Shown one piece after another: positions 9,601 through 15,910 of a DNA stretch of 64,000 bases. Source of the stretch: Ligilactobacillus aviarius (GTDB lineage Bacteria > Bacillota > Bacilli > Lactobacillales > Lactobacillaceae). The position numbers were made by a program, and so were the translations under genes. Every line of letters begins with the position of its first letter. Position 1 is the first letter of the stretch. The stretch is taken from NCBI RefSeq assembly GCF_001654615.1, contig NZ_LWUD01000002.1:1-64000 (forward strand), read 5' to 3'. Below the pieces are notes generated by a model. The model saw only the letters and a program-made list of their open reading frames with translations, was not told the DNA's origin and made no database searches.

Positions 9601-11785
9601 GCACCGGATTACGACGGACACAGCAACCACTAATCCAGATAAGTTGTTAAATCTTCAGCATACGGTAACGCGGACGATCAATTATCGTTTCCAAAACGGA
9701 AAGACAGCTGATCCGTCTGTTGTGCAACAGATTGTCTTCAGTCGAAGTGCAACCTTTGATCATGTTACTGGTCAAATTACGTATTCGAAGTGGAAAGCAT
9801 CTGCAAATGACGCTTTCAGTAAGGTAATTTCACCGACGATTAAGGGTTATACGCCAAATAAAGCAGCAATTCAGGCTCTTAAGAATGTTGCTGAATCAGC
9901 TTCGAATATTACACAGGTCGTTACCTATTCTGATAATCAAGAAAGTGCAACGATCACTTATGTGGATGATACAACAGGAAAAGCAATTCAAACGGTAACA
10001 GTAAATGGTGATTTTGGAACTAAGGCTGATTACGATGAGTCCGCAGTCCTTAAGAACTATGAAAAGAAGGGTTACCAGTATGTCAGTGGAAATTATCCAG
10101 CAAATGGAATCACTTTTGATGTTAATGGAGTTGTAAAGCATTACGTTGTTCACTTAAAGGAAACAATTAATAATTACACGCCGGAAAATAATCCGAAGAA
10201 CCTTGACTTAACGAAGACGATTACCCGGACGATCAATTACGTGGATGCCAATGGTAAGCAGATGGCTCCAAGCGTAACGCAAACAATCACGTTTACGCGG
10301 AACGCAACGGCCAACGAAGTTACGGGACAAGTAACGTATACTGATTGGCAACCAAGTGGTAACGATGATTACAACGCAATTGAATCACCAGCCGTTAAGG
10401 GTTACACGCCAAGTACGACCCAAGTTGGCGCAGTTAATAATGTTCCAGCAACGGCAACCAGCACCGTAACGAATGTTGTTTACACGGCAAACAAGGAAAC
10501 GGCAATGGTAACGTATGTTGATGAAACAACCGGCAAGGTATTATCAACAACAACGTTGACCGGACCATACGATTCAACATCAAGCTACGATCCACAAGCA
10601 GTAATCGATAAGTACGAAAGTGAAGGTTACCAATTAGTAAGCAATGATTATCCAACAAACGGACAAATCTTTGGTGAGGATGGAGTAACGCAACACTTCA
10701 CGATCAAGTTCACGGAAAAGACAAGCAACTACACGCCGGAAAATAATCCGAAGAAGCTTGACTTAACGAAGACGGTTACCCGGACGATCAATTACGTGGA
10801 TGCCAACGGCAAGCAAGTAGCTCCAAGCGTAACGCAAACGATCACGTTTACGCGGACCGCAATGGTCAACGAAGTTACGGGACAAGTAACGTACGGTAAC
10901 TGGCAACCAAGCGGCAGTGACAGCTACAACGCAGTTGAATCGCCAACTGTGAAGGGCTACACGCCAACGCAAAAGACAGTTGAAGCTGAAAACAACGTTT
11001 CAGTAAACTCAACTGATCAAGTTGTCAATGTCGTCTACACGGCTGATAAACCGGCAACACCGGAACACAAGCCGAGTGAACCGGATAAGAAACCAACGAC
11101 ACCGGAACACAAGCCAAGTGAACCGGACAAGAAGCCGGCAACACCGGAACACAAGCCAAGTGAACCGGATAAGAAGCCGGCAACACCAGAACACAAGCCA
11201 AGTGAACCGGACAAGAAGCCGGCAACACCAGAACACAAGCCAAGTGAACCGGATAAGAAACCGACGACACCGGAACACAAACCAAGTGAACCAGTTAAGA
11301 AACCGGCAACACCGGAACACAAGCCGAGTGAACCGGACAAGAAACCAACGACACCGGAACACAAGCCAAGCGAACCGGACAAGAAGCCGGCAACACCGGA
11401 ACACAAGCCGAGTGAACCAGCTAAGAAACCGCAGACATCAGTTGAAAAACCAACTGAACACGTTCAACCATCGAGGAAACCTGTTCAAACTGCTAAACCA
11501 GTAGCAAGACAATCATCGAAGGTTGAAACGGTGAAGAAGGCTGTTTCAACGAAGCAGACTTCATCAGCTAATGAAGGAACGGTTCGCGTTGCGGAACAAT
11601 CAACCATGATTGAAAAGCAGACGTCAAATAATTCAGCTGCGCAACCAAATGAAAATAAGAATACTTTGCCGCAAACCGGTGAAGATTCAGCAAATCATTC
11701 GTTGTTCGGCGAATTGTTGCTCGCTCTTTCAGGATTGTTTGGGTTCTTCGGAATCGGAAAACGGAAAAAAGATAAAGAAGAATAG
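605..11785 (+). CDS. Giant MucBP/Mub-type cell-wall-anchored adhesin (frameshifted N-terminus)
   Basis: The open frame gives 3726 residues from a weak TTG at 605; the real start is probably ATG 502, one frame away. In order it holds the end of a signal peptide (VVAGIAHAQE), a Ser-rich segment (about residues 20-190), a non-repetitive adhesive head, and an array of about 17 Mub-type units of roughly 175 residues (about residues 500-3480). Each unit has a core like QTIHYVYADGKQAAP, then ITGYTPS, YTPNQEKATVTFIDQTTGK and GYQLVSN. These match the MucBP_2/Mub_B2 domains known from lactobacillus mucus-binding proteins. Nine Pro-rich 14-residue repeats follow as a wall-spanning stalk, then the sorting signal LPQTGE (codons 11666-11683), a hydrophobic helix and the tail GKRKKDKEE. 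The protein should be covalently attached to peptidoglycan by sortase and bind mucus or glycans. Without the signal peptide it would not be exported, so the locus is off as sequenced unless the frame is restored. Confidence 0.9.
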   Translation: MEWGVVAGIAHAQEVPQTSIESAQISSQRLVSESSKTSIQTQSSSQLEKVKVQSETEKSAPTVVSSSVKPNSSLQQSSSLVSAASSTVASSQSLKSSSSRMPSSTAASSQSLKSSSSCVPSSAVSSSKTSISLSSKESSQGENSKSSSRVPSSLSSEVSRLSIKQSSVTSSTSSTIPLVDGEKGTLSNDPEFPSSVKTTINDGQRLSEVNPVIKNHDKNENATFAATNKLYDISSTYVGDVTLSPEDAQNIDMDDLDAQWYIKYENNDGQPINDVITADDRWDNGEIYYSYENGSKVRTDTESGVNYLSKNGYSLDQVEINYFINPWNQSVTVTLYFDHSRSAGKPVDVVYQTADGKILGTGTASYESSSGTAETTPYVGDTYTTTAKTFTGYQLTNTPSNANGTVTDSTQTVTYTYAPVQEKVNVQIIDDTTHQTIKTVTVNGSFGQTVSETTNDILQKNLTNAANYNVVSSTWPSSLTFNTSNNGATYTIHVSHKTKSATVTANVTQTIHYVYSGSSKQAQPDHTAQITFQATETVDEVTGQIISQTPWKNVSGTDEFPSIQSPEIVGYTPSYTSSQAITGVTANTPNNVQTITYTPNNYVMTITFYDMDAKRIIQQKVLEGAYGTTANFDYQSVINQLESQGYKVARNNIPSKGLVFNNTGKQNYEVDFTHTSTVLPSDAKGLTKVIERTIHYVYADGTTAHADDVQTVTYTRTATEDNVTHEITYGTWTAANNNSTFTEVKSPTINGYTPSIATVAAENVSSNANNSVVTVVYTPNNGGTQTPQSDTKTTVTQTIYFLKNDGTQLLQPKVTTITFTRTKNADGTYTAWTAEGSDDFPAYTAPTISGYEPNIKATQAVNNVQATDANNVQTIIYSPIEADAEIVFYDQTTGKNINVVNLNGDYGTSSSYSPTTEISTLESMGYKLVSNDFPKNGISFEETGSQQYTLVFAHTIVPVTQTSTVTQTIKYQYSNGTQAAAPVTRSLTFTRTGTLDKVTNQATYGDWKPQTTNTFGAVKSPVIYGYSTSHPESTAVTVDGSSPDNVQVITYIPNTETATITFTDQTTGQTINTVTVQGDYGTSSSYSPDAEISALESRGYELVSNNFKPISFDKDSTSPLVNYQVVLKEQIVNSTETKTITQTIHYVDQTGKPLAADHTATITFTRPVTTNKVTSATTYGEWTPSSSDFPAVVSPTITGYTPDKAESTAVTVSAPTATTTPQNNVQTITYTPKQETIKIEYIDAFDPSDPTTPNYNSTNVLSTTTLTGAYGSEATYSPTSTITDYHNQGYEPVGFHPSLPAKGLWFNVDGTQVFKFYLIHQTKQVAQTAHVTYTVHYELGQAPADGSKINLPADNVQNFTFTRDNTVDEVTGKVLSNGKWNVASQQTKAVTSPTITGYTADPTVVASQTITPNADGTDASITKNVIYTPNQESAKIEYYDQTTGKVLSTDTVTGAFGTKSSYNPAENIQKYISEGYQVVSDGFPAGGIDFNNAGNVPTYRITFKHQITTDTVTNNPDKISGLSLTGTQTINYVYGTNTGKQGQQAAPTKTTKITFTRTATYDHVTKQVTYGAWTSQVTGYPAVVSPTISGYTPSAASSTAVTEKPTANATASDISNTQTITYNANQEKVIVNYIDETTGKTLNSVSLTGTFGSTDKYDPSTLIKQYESKGYVLVNNEVPTNGIQFNQDGKQLTFDVTFKHGTTTYGPASTNLPQGVKISTSTTRVINYVYGTNQNGQIVAGTQTAAPSNTETAKYERTVTVDNVTGTQTASAWKLVSGSATFPEVKSPSITGYTANVVEEPSMSASPDGQTHTETVVYTPNQEKAIITYIDDTTGKTLKTDTITGNFNSDSNYDPQTVINQYEKQGYQLVSDNWPTNGAVFNKDGVVQNYQVHLKEATQDFDPSNNPDDLDLKHTVTQTIHYVFSDGKQAAPDATASITFNRTAIRDEVTGKITYSAWQAVGNDDFPAVKSPVITGYTPSAVSSTAINNVTGDAADNVQTITYTPNKETATIKYVDQTTGKTLQTVSVNGVYNGTTSYNANSVIQNYEKQGYVLVNNGVPANGITFNKDGVTPTYTVTLKHGTTTYTSTNNPAGLDLSNTVTHTIHYVYSTGGQAQPDNTQKLTFTRTATKDNVTGTITYSNWGPATGTFNSVTTPAITGYTPSATSSTAITGVVASSADSSQTITYTPDQESATVTFIDQTTDKTIKNVTLTGAFNSTSNYSPASEIAALEKAGYQLVSNNYPTTGVKFDEAGQAQHFTITLKHTYTTETPTSNPDGLNLSHNVVETINYVYADGKQAAPTKTVTVTFTRTATKDNVTGKIIGYSAWQTTGNDSFPAVVSPQITGYTPDKSSVAAVYHLTGQSPNVTTTVTYTADQEKAVVQYIDDTTGKVIATDNLSGAYGTDSSYQPENEIKKYEQAGYQFVSSDYPQDGNVFDQNGKVQTYQIHLKETTTTFTPNNNPQSLDLTDTVIQTIKYQFTDGKQAASTKKASITFTRDAIKNNVTGAITYTPWTPAISNFPQVTSPEITGYTPSQKQSSAVAVQPGDKDNVQVITYAPNQEKATVTFIDQTTGKTLQVVDLSGAYGTVSSYQPTATIQKYEAEGYVLVKNGYPQGGASFSEDGTVNNYNIYLKHQDDQNPAGLDLDQTVTETINYVYANGKQAAASKVLTLHFHRDAQKDAVTGAVTYTPWQAVDGTSFDAVKSPVITGYTANKPVVQAVDGVSDTTPDRTVTVTYTPNQEQATVTFVDDTANKVISKVNLNGAFGTTSAYSPEATIKQLEAKGYEVVSNDFPASGIDFDQAGKVQSFTIHMKHKTTIDTVDHNPDNVAGLTHEVTRTINYRYQNGQTAANSVVQSVTFTRTATKDQVTGQITYSPWARSRDVVFAAVQSPEIAGYTPSEKVVPAVATVNADTQNMVENVIYIPNEEQATVSFIDDTTGKVLSTTTLSGAYDTDSDYQPDQTIKRYESKGYELVSNDYPQNGNIFNQAGKVQHFEIHLKHRITTDTATTNPDKLLNLQHTVTRTINYRFQNGKTADPSVVQQIVFSRSATFDHVTGQITYSKWKASANDAFSKVISPTIKGYTPNKAAIQALKNVAESASNITQVVTYSDNQESATITYVDDTTGKAIQTVTVNGDFGTKADYDESAVLKNYEKKGYQYVSGNYPANGITFDVNGVVKHYVVHLKETINNYTPENNPKNLDLTKTITRTINYVDANGKQMAPSVTQTITFTRNATANEVTGQVTYTDWQPSGNDDYNAIESPAVKGYTPSTTQVGAVNNVPATATSTVTNVVYTANKETAMVTYVDETTGKVLSTTTLTGPYDSTSSYDPQAVIDKYESEGYQLVSNDYPTNGQIFGEDGVTQHFTIKFTEKTSNYTPENNPKKLDLTKTVTRTINYVDANGKQVAPSVTQTITFTRTAMVNEVTGQVTYGNWQPSGSDSYNAVESPTVKGYTPTQKTVEAENNVSVNSTDQVVNVVYTADKPATPEHKPSEPDKKPTTPEHKPSEPDKKPATPEHKPSEPDKKPATPEHKPSEPDKKPATPEHKPSEPDKKPTTPEHKPSEPVKKPATPEHKPSEPDKKPTTPEHKPSEPDKKPATPEHKPSEPAKKPQTSVEKPTEHVQPSRKPVQTAKPVARQSSKVETVKKAVSTKQTSSANEGTVRVAEQSTMIEKQTSNNSAAQPNENKNTLPQTGEDSANHSLFGELLLALSGLFGFFGIGKRKKDKEE
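2100..11040 (+). repeat. Array of about 17 Mub-type domain repeats
   Basis: Units of roughly 520-560 bp recur through the adhesin. I counted 17 copies of the HYVY/INYV-type opening motif. Units near the 3' end are most alike: about 10180-10420 and 10738-10960 are nearly identical at DNA level (CGGACGATCAATTACGTGGA occurs in both), whereas 5' units have diverged. This points to recent duplication at the wall-proximal end. Confidence 0.85.
11051..11428 (+). repeat. Nine tandem 42-bp repeats (Pro-rich wall-spanning stalk)
   Basis: Nine copies of a 42-bp unit encode P(A/T)TPEHKPSEPDKK, with V or A replacing D in two copies. Pro/Lys/Glu-rich stalks next to the LPXTG signal are usual in sortase substrates. 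Arrays of this kind are prone to copy-number change. Other frames through the array stay open because of its composition and are not genes. Confidence 0.9.
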
Positions 11786-11832
11786 CTGAATGAGAAACGA
11801 ATCTTTGTCAATTGAGTTGGCGACGAACGTTT

Positions 11833-11878
11833 AAAGAGAAGCATTGACTGTATTTATGCAGTTAATGCTTCTCTTTTT
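11833..11878 (+). terminator. Rho-independent terminator of the adhesin gene
   Basis: An 18-bp stem (AAAGAGAAGCATTGACTG at 11833-11850 against 11859-11876, one G-T pair) closes an 8-nt loop and runs into a T stretch. Confidence 0.85.
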
Positions 11879-11900
11879 GGTTAAAAAGCGAAAAACGAGT

Positions 11901-11942
11901 AAAAAAATAGTATTGATGATTTTCTCACCAATACTATTTTTT
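11901..11942 (-). terminator. Terminator of the flippase gene
   Basis: The arms AAAAAATAGTATTG (11902-11915) and CAATACTATTTTTT (11929-11942) form a perfect 14-bp stem just beyond the stop codon of the minus-strand flippase gene. The A/T-rich ends let it work in either direction. Confidence 0.8.
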
Positions 11943-11944
11943 GT

Positions 11945-13738
11945 TTAAAAGTGTTTTCCTTTCGGTTTATTCCACCAGCCAGAAGCCTTCTTTTTAGCAG
12001 GCTTCGTTTGATTTCGTGGTGGAATTGGTTCTTCTGATGAAGAATCTGATTTGTGATTTGAATCCGTTGAGAATGACTGATCAATTGGTTGATCGTCATT
12101 TTGAATTTCATAATCAGTTGCTGGTTCAAGGAGAATGTCTTCATCTTCAGTAGGGGTAGTATTTTCCTCCGCAGTTCCAAAGATCACTCCTAATAATCCA
12201 GCTTTCTTCAAAATTGCAAGGTATGCAAGTCCAAAACCGCCGGCAAGCACTGCACAGTAAATGAATGCGGTGACCTTTGATTCTGGAACGAAGAAGATTT
12301 TGATCAACTTGTTGATGACAAACGTAATCGCCAATAAGACAACATTGATCTTAAGAATTTTACCAGCATAGCGCAGTTGCCCTTTTTGAATGTAATTGCG
12401 CCGCAACATTAAGTAAACGTCTAAGGTTACCAGCCCAAAGGCAATTGAAGTTGCCAATGTTGGACCAAATGCGCCGAAAAAGTAAATTGCAGGGGTCTGC
12501 AAGGCCAATTTTAAAATTACCCCGACACCGAATTTCTTAATCGCATAGCGTTGATAGCCCATTGATTGAACGGCAGTGAAGAAGTTCATGAAAAGGGCCA
12601 AAATAATACTGTTGATCAATGCAAATGACATTAATTGAGCACCAATCTTTTGGAAATCAAAGAAGATTCCGTTGACTTCCCATGCTAAGATCGAAAGCAA
12701 AATTGATGCCGGAATCAAACATGCTAAGTTCAATTCAATGTTTTGCGAAAGAACGGTTCCGGTTTCCTTACGACTTTGCTTTTGAGCTAACAGCGGCAAA
12801 GATGTTTCAGAAATGGCCGTTGTTAATGAAATCACAACTGCAGTGATCTTATTCGGGTTGGCTGAGAAATAAGTAAAGAGGTCACGCGCCGTTTTCAGCG
12901 GCATATCCATCATTCCGACCGCAATTGTTTTGAAAGTCATCTGATCAACAAATTGGAAAATCGTAATGGCTGATCCGATAACAACGAACGGAATGGCGTC
13001 ATGGATGATCGCCTTGAAAATTGACGGAATATGATTATTGTCGGCTGGTAGACTTTGCTCGTACATTTCCTTGTATTCATTGCGCTTTTTAAATCCGTGG
13101 TACGTCAAGTACAGTAAACTGAAAACTGCTCCAACGAAGGCAGCAAATGTACTGTAATTGACAGCCTTTAAGAAACTTCCGTGGAAAACTTCCATGATCA
13201 CGAATGTCGTTGCGATGATGAAGATGACCCGCATGAGTTGTTCCCATAATTGAGAAATTCCATACGGTTGCATGTCCTGATTTCCTTGGAAGAACCCTCG
13301 GATCAAACTCATTGGCGGTAAGATCACCAACGCAGGAACGCAGCACCGAATCGTAACCGTTGTTGCTTGAACGGAAACAACTGGACTCGTAGCCGCAATC
13401 CAAGGAGCAGCGACCCAGAAAATAACTCCGGAAATCAACCCCATTCCAATCATTACGATCATTCCATACTTGAAGACCCGTAAACTGTTGCGAAATTTAT
13501 TTTCACTATTGTATTCCGCAATTTGCCGGGCAATTGAAGATGGAAATCCTGATTGACTTAAAACAAGAAAAAGGGCGTATGGAGTATACGCTGAATTAAA
13601 GATTGCTTGAGCAGCATTGCGCTGTTCAAGGCTTCCCATCATCATTAACCAGGGAATTAAATAGATGATTCCGAGGACCCGTGAAAGGATACTTCCCATC
13701 ATCATCCAAAAACTTCCAGATAATAATTTTTTCTTCAT
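11945..13738 (-). CDS. MOP-superfamily lipid/oligosaccharide flippase (YtgP/MurJ-like)
   Basis: The 597-residue protein starts MKKKLLSGSFWMMMGSILSR and has about 14 hydrophobic segments, with the early FPSSIARQIAEYN region and the later GYQRYAIKKFGVGVILKLA region typical of polysaccharide-biosynthesis flippases of Gram-positive bacteria. The closest characterised relative by pattern is Bacillus YtgP, which acts as a lipid II flippase; related proteins move teichoic-acid or exopolysaccharide precursors, so the substrate is not settled. The last 70 or so residues are hydrophilic and low-complexity, ending PAKKKASGWWNKPKGKHF, a likely cytoplasmic tail. The gene stands alone between a terminator on its 3' side and a dispersed repeat on its 5' side. 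Confidence 0.8.
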   Translation of the reverse strand: MKKKLLSGSFWMMMGSILSRVLGIIYLIPWLMMMGSLEQRNAAQAIFNSAYTPYALFLVLSQSGFPSSIARQIAEYNSENKFRNSLRVFKYGMIVMIGMGLISGVIFWVAAPWIAATSPVVSVQATTVTIRCCVPALVILPPMSLIRGFFQGNQDMQPYGISQLWEQLMRVIFIIATTFVIMEVFHGSFLKAVNYSTFAAFVGAVFSLLYLTYHGFKKRNEYKEMYEQSLPADNNHIPSIFKAIIHDAIPFVVIGSAITIFQFVDQMTFKTIAVGMMDMPLKTARDLFTYFSANPNKITAVVISLTTAISETSLPLLAQKQSRKETGTVLSQNIELNLACLIPASILLSILAWEVNGIFFDFQKIGAQLMSFALINSIILALFMNFFTAVQSMGYQRYAIKKFGVGVILKLALQTPAIYFFGAFGPTLATSIAFGLVTLDVYLMLRRNYIQKGQLRYAGKILKINVVLLAITFVINKLIKIFFVPESKVTAFIYCAVLAGGFGLAYLAILKKAGLLGVIFGTAEENTTPTEDEDILLEPATDYEIQNDDQPIDQSFSTDSNHKSDSSSEEPIPPRNQTKPAKKKASGWWNKPKGKHF

Positions 13739-13834
13739 ATATAATTCTCTCCAATACTAATTAAACATAACAAGTTTACCACTTTTGAATTGAATTTTAA
13801 AAGTTGATTGTGAGAGGAAAAGATGAAAAAAGAG

Positions 13835-13953
13835 AAGGTGTGACAAAACGTTAAAAACGAGCGTGGTGGAAGCAGAAAAGCGAACGAATCGCGCAGCATA
13901 GATTCGGAGGTTTTCGAACTTCCAAGTAGCTCGTTTGTTTTGGAACCCGATTA
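13835..13953 (+). repeat. Dispersed structured repeat, copy 1
   Basis: About 119 bp from AAGGTGTGACAAAACG to GGAACCCGATTA. It matches the reverse complement of 38811-38940 over nearly its whole length, with substitutions and small indels. Ends and interior are inversely repetitive (AAACGAGC near the start, GCTCGTTT near the end; GCGA-acgaa-TCGC inside), so it can fold as one long hairpin. It lies in the gap between two minus-strand genes, just beyond the terminator of the peptidase gene. The frame is not conserved between copies, which argues against coding. I do not recognise the family. Confidence 0.75.
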
Positions 13954-13966
13954 TGCGGATATAACA

Positions 13967-14000
13967 AAGAGGTCGTGACAATTATGTCACAACCTCTCTT
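13967..14000 (-). terminator. Terminator of the S33 peptidase gene
   Basis: The stem AGAGGTCGTGACA / TGTCACAACCTCT with a 4-nt loop lies 17 bp past the stop codon; the minus strand continues TTTGTTAT. Confidence 0.8.
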
Positions 14001-14017
14001 AAATCTTGTTCAATAAC

Positions 14018-14932
14018 TTAATCATTAAAAGTTCCGTTTTCAACGTCACTTAAGAATCGTTTTAAGTGTGCGAAGTAAACTGGAGCATTATCGATCATGT
14101 GGTGGTGGCCACCGTAAGGAGTGGTTTCTAACCGAGCGTGCGGAATATCACGTGCCATCCGTTCAGCGGACTTCAATGGCATTGTTTCATGTTCACCGAA
14201 TGTCAATAAGGTTGGCATTGTGATGTCTTTCATCCGGTCGCGGATATCCCATTCCTTTAATTTTCCAGTTACAACGAATTCATTGTTTCCTTGGAATGCG
14301 TTGTACACCGGAGTAGCCATTGTTGGAATCAAGTGGCGAATTGCCATTGGTTGTTTCCGATCAACGTATTCCCGGTTCAAAACGTCAACGTAGCCTTGGT
14401 AACGAGCATTATCAAGGCCATTTTTAGCTTCGCATTCTTTCATGTAAGCAACGGCTTCAGGGGTTAATGTCTTTTCCCGAAGAGCGTTGATGTGTTCAAG
14501 GTATTCGTCAATGTTGTCGACCATTGATGAGATGATCAATCCCTTTAAGTGTTGGCCGTATTTAAGAGCGTACATCATTGCTAAAGCACCGCCCCATGAT
14601 TGACCAATTAAGTAGAAGTTATCATAGTTGAGTTTTTGCCGAAGTTCCTCTAATTCTTCGAGGTAGTAGTTGTATGTAAGGTATTTTTCGGCAATCTTGG
14701 GATCTGAGTAATCTGGTTGGTCAGAATAGAATGAACCAAGTTGATCATACATTGTAACTTCAACGCCGAGATCAGCCAGTTCTTCTCCAAAGTTTTCCCA
14801 ATATTCGTGGTTACCGCCAGGGCCGCCGTGGAGACAAAGCAATTTGATGTCGCCTTGGCCTTCGGTGTGAGTCCAAATGTGATAGCCGTTATCAAGTGTA
14901 ATAATATGAGTTCCTTGACGCATGTTTTTCAC
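14018..14932 (-). CDS. pip: Proline iminopeptidase-type alpha/beta hydrolase (peptidase family S33)
   Basis: The 304-residue protein carries the S33 signature: HGGPGG (about residue 35, oxyanion hole), MYDQLGSFYSDQP, and the nucleophile elbow GQSWGGALAM with Ser near residue 111. The C-terminal His is in GGHHHMID (about 275). The acid position reads TFGEHETMP (about 246), so the acid may be Glu instead of the usual Asp. Members release N-terminal proline or other residues from peptides in the cytoplasm, feeding amino-acid supply together with PepX. The frame can start at GTG 14932 (GAGGAA upstream) or ATG 14923 (AGGTGA upstream); the two differ by three residues. It is monocistronic, with a terminator at 13967-14000. 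Confidence 0.85.
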   Translation of the reverse strand: MKNMRQGTHIITLDNGYHIWTHTEGQGDIKLLCLHGGPGGNHEYWENFGEELADLGVEVTMYDQLGSFYSDQPDYSDPKIAEKYLTYNYYLEELEELRQKLNYDNFYLIGQSWGGALAMMYALKYGQHLKGLIISSMVDNIDEYLEHINALREKTLTPEAVAYMKECEAKNGLDNARYQGYVDVLNREYVDRKQPMAIRHLIPTMATPVYNAFQGNNEFVVTGKLKEWDIRDRMKDITMPTLLTFGEHETMPLKSAERMARDIPHARLETTPYGGHHHMIDNAPVYFAHLKRFLSDVENGTFND

Positions 14933-15032
14933 CTAATTTCCTCTAAATTAGTTTAATTGTAGCACTAATTTTAGAAAATGCTCAAACTTATAGTATATTA
15001 GAAGAGGAATGATCAATGAGAGGGTGATATTT

Positions 15033-15878
15033 GTGTTTGATAAGAAACAATTTGCACATGTCTTTGATGTGAAGGACTTTAACCGATTAGAGATTAATCT
15101 GACCGGAACAGACTTGGTTATTCGTCAAGCAGAAAACGCAGGCATCATTTATTATGGTGAACAAAAAGATGATGACCGGTTTGAAATGAAGCAGGAAGGG
15201 CACACGTTGCGGATAACTGAAAAGAATGGTTTGAATGTTTTGAAAAAGACATTGGCCTTTAAGTTTTCAATCGGTAAAAGCCGGTTAGAAGTTACACTTC
15301 CGCAAACAGACTTTTCAAAGTTAAGTGCCGAAGTGACTAAGGGCGACGTGGCAATCGACAACGTTAAAACGTTAACAATTAGTCTGATCGTTGGGAGCGG
15401 AGCATTAACAGTGGCTGATTCAACGATCGACAATTTGGATGTGAAGGCTCAAAGCGGAAACCTAGTAATGAAGAAAACACTGCTCGGAAATGCCAAAATT
15501 GAAAACCGAACCGGGGATATTCTACTTGATGAATTTCAAAGTGGAGATTCAATGACCGCTGCCTTTGCTGAAGGTCGATTGAAGATGCGGGATGTAACCT
15601 TTAACGATGCTAAAATCACGCTTGGCCAAGGCGATGTGCGGGTTCGCGGCTTTAAGGCGACCGGTGACTTCAACTTATCAACCAATATCGGTGATTTGTC
15701 ACTTCGGCAAATTCAGGCACCAACGATTACGATTGCAGCGATTCGTGGAAATGACCTTAAGAATCCAGCGAGTGTTGAAGGATTACCACAACATGAGCGT
15801 GGCCATGCCGGAGCTTCATTCTTAACAAGTGCCGGCCACTTGGATGTAAATAAAGAAATTGAAATTACGAAAGAATAA
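15033..15878 (+). CDS. DUF4097-type beta-strand repeat protein
   Basis: I choose GTG 15033 (281 residues) because AGAGGGTG (15019-15026) sits 6 nt before it; the frame is open from ATG 15009, which has only a very close GAAGAGGA. The protein has no signal peptide or membrane helix and consists of alternating short beta-type strands (FNRLEINLTGTDLVIRQ, KLSAEVTKGDVAIDNV, LTISLIVGSGALTVADS, LDVKAQSGNLVMKK), the pattern of DUF4097/adhesin-like right-handed beta-helix proteins. Relatives are often next to phage-shock or envelope-stress genes, but their function is unknown. Here it is monocistronic, divergent from the peptidase gene and ending at a shared terminator. Confidence 0.7.
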   Translation: MFDKKQFAHVFDVKDFNRLEINLTGTDLVIRQAENAGIIYYGEQKDDDRFEMKQEGHTLRITEKNGLNVLKKTLAFKFSIGKSRLEVTLPQTDFSKLSAEVTKGDVAIDNVKTLTISLIVGSGALTVADSTIDNLDVKAQSGNLVMKKTLLGNAKIENRTGDILLDEFQSGDSMTAAFAEGRLKMRDVTFNDAKITLGQGDVRVRGFKATGDFNLSTNIGDLSLRQIQAPTITIAAIRGNDLKNPASVEGLPQHERGHAGASFLTSAGHLDVNKEIEITKE

Positions 15879-15880
15879 GA

Positions 15881-15910
15881 AAAAGATGTTGCGGTTGCAA
15901 CATCTTTTTT
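15881..15910. terminator. Bidirectional terminator
   Basis: AAAAGATGTTGC (15881-15892) pairs with GCAACATCTTTT (15897-15908). It ends the DUF4097 gene on the plus strand and overlaps the end of the converging lipoprotein gene. Confidence 0.85.

Noticed and set aside
11009..11504. Several overlapping open frames on both strands over the Pro-rich stalk
   Set aside because: They arise from the 42-bp repeats, whose composition avoids stops in all frames. The sense frame with LPQTG is the real one.
13757..13981. A 74-codon minus-strand frame across the dispersed repeat
   Set aside because: The corresponding frame in the second copy is broken by a stop and an indel, and there is no binding site, so the element is non-coding.
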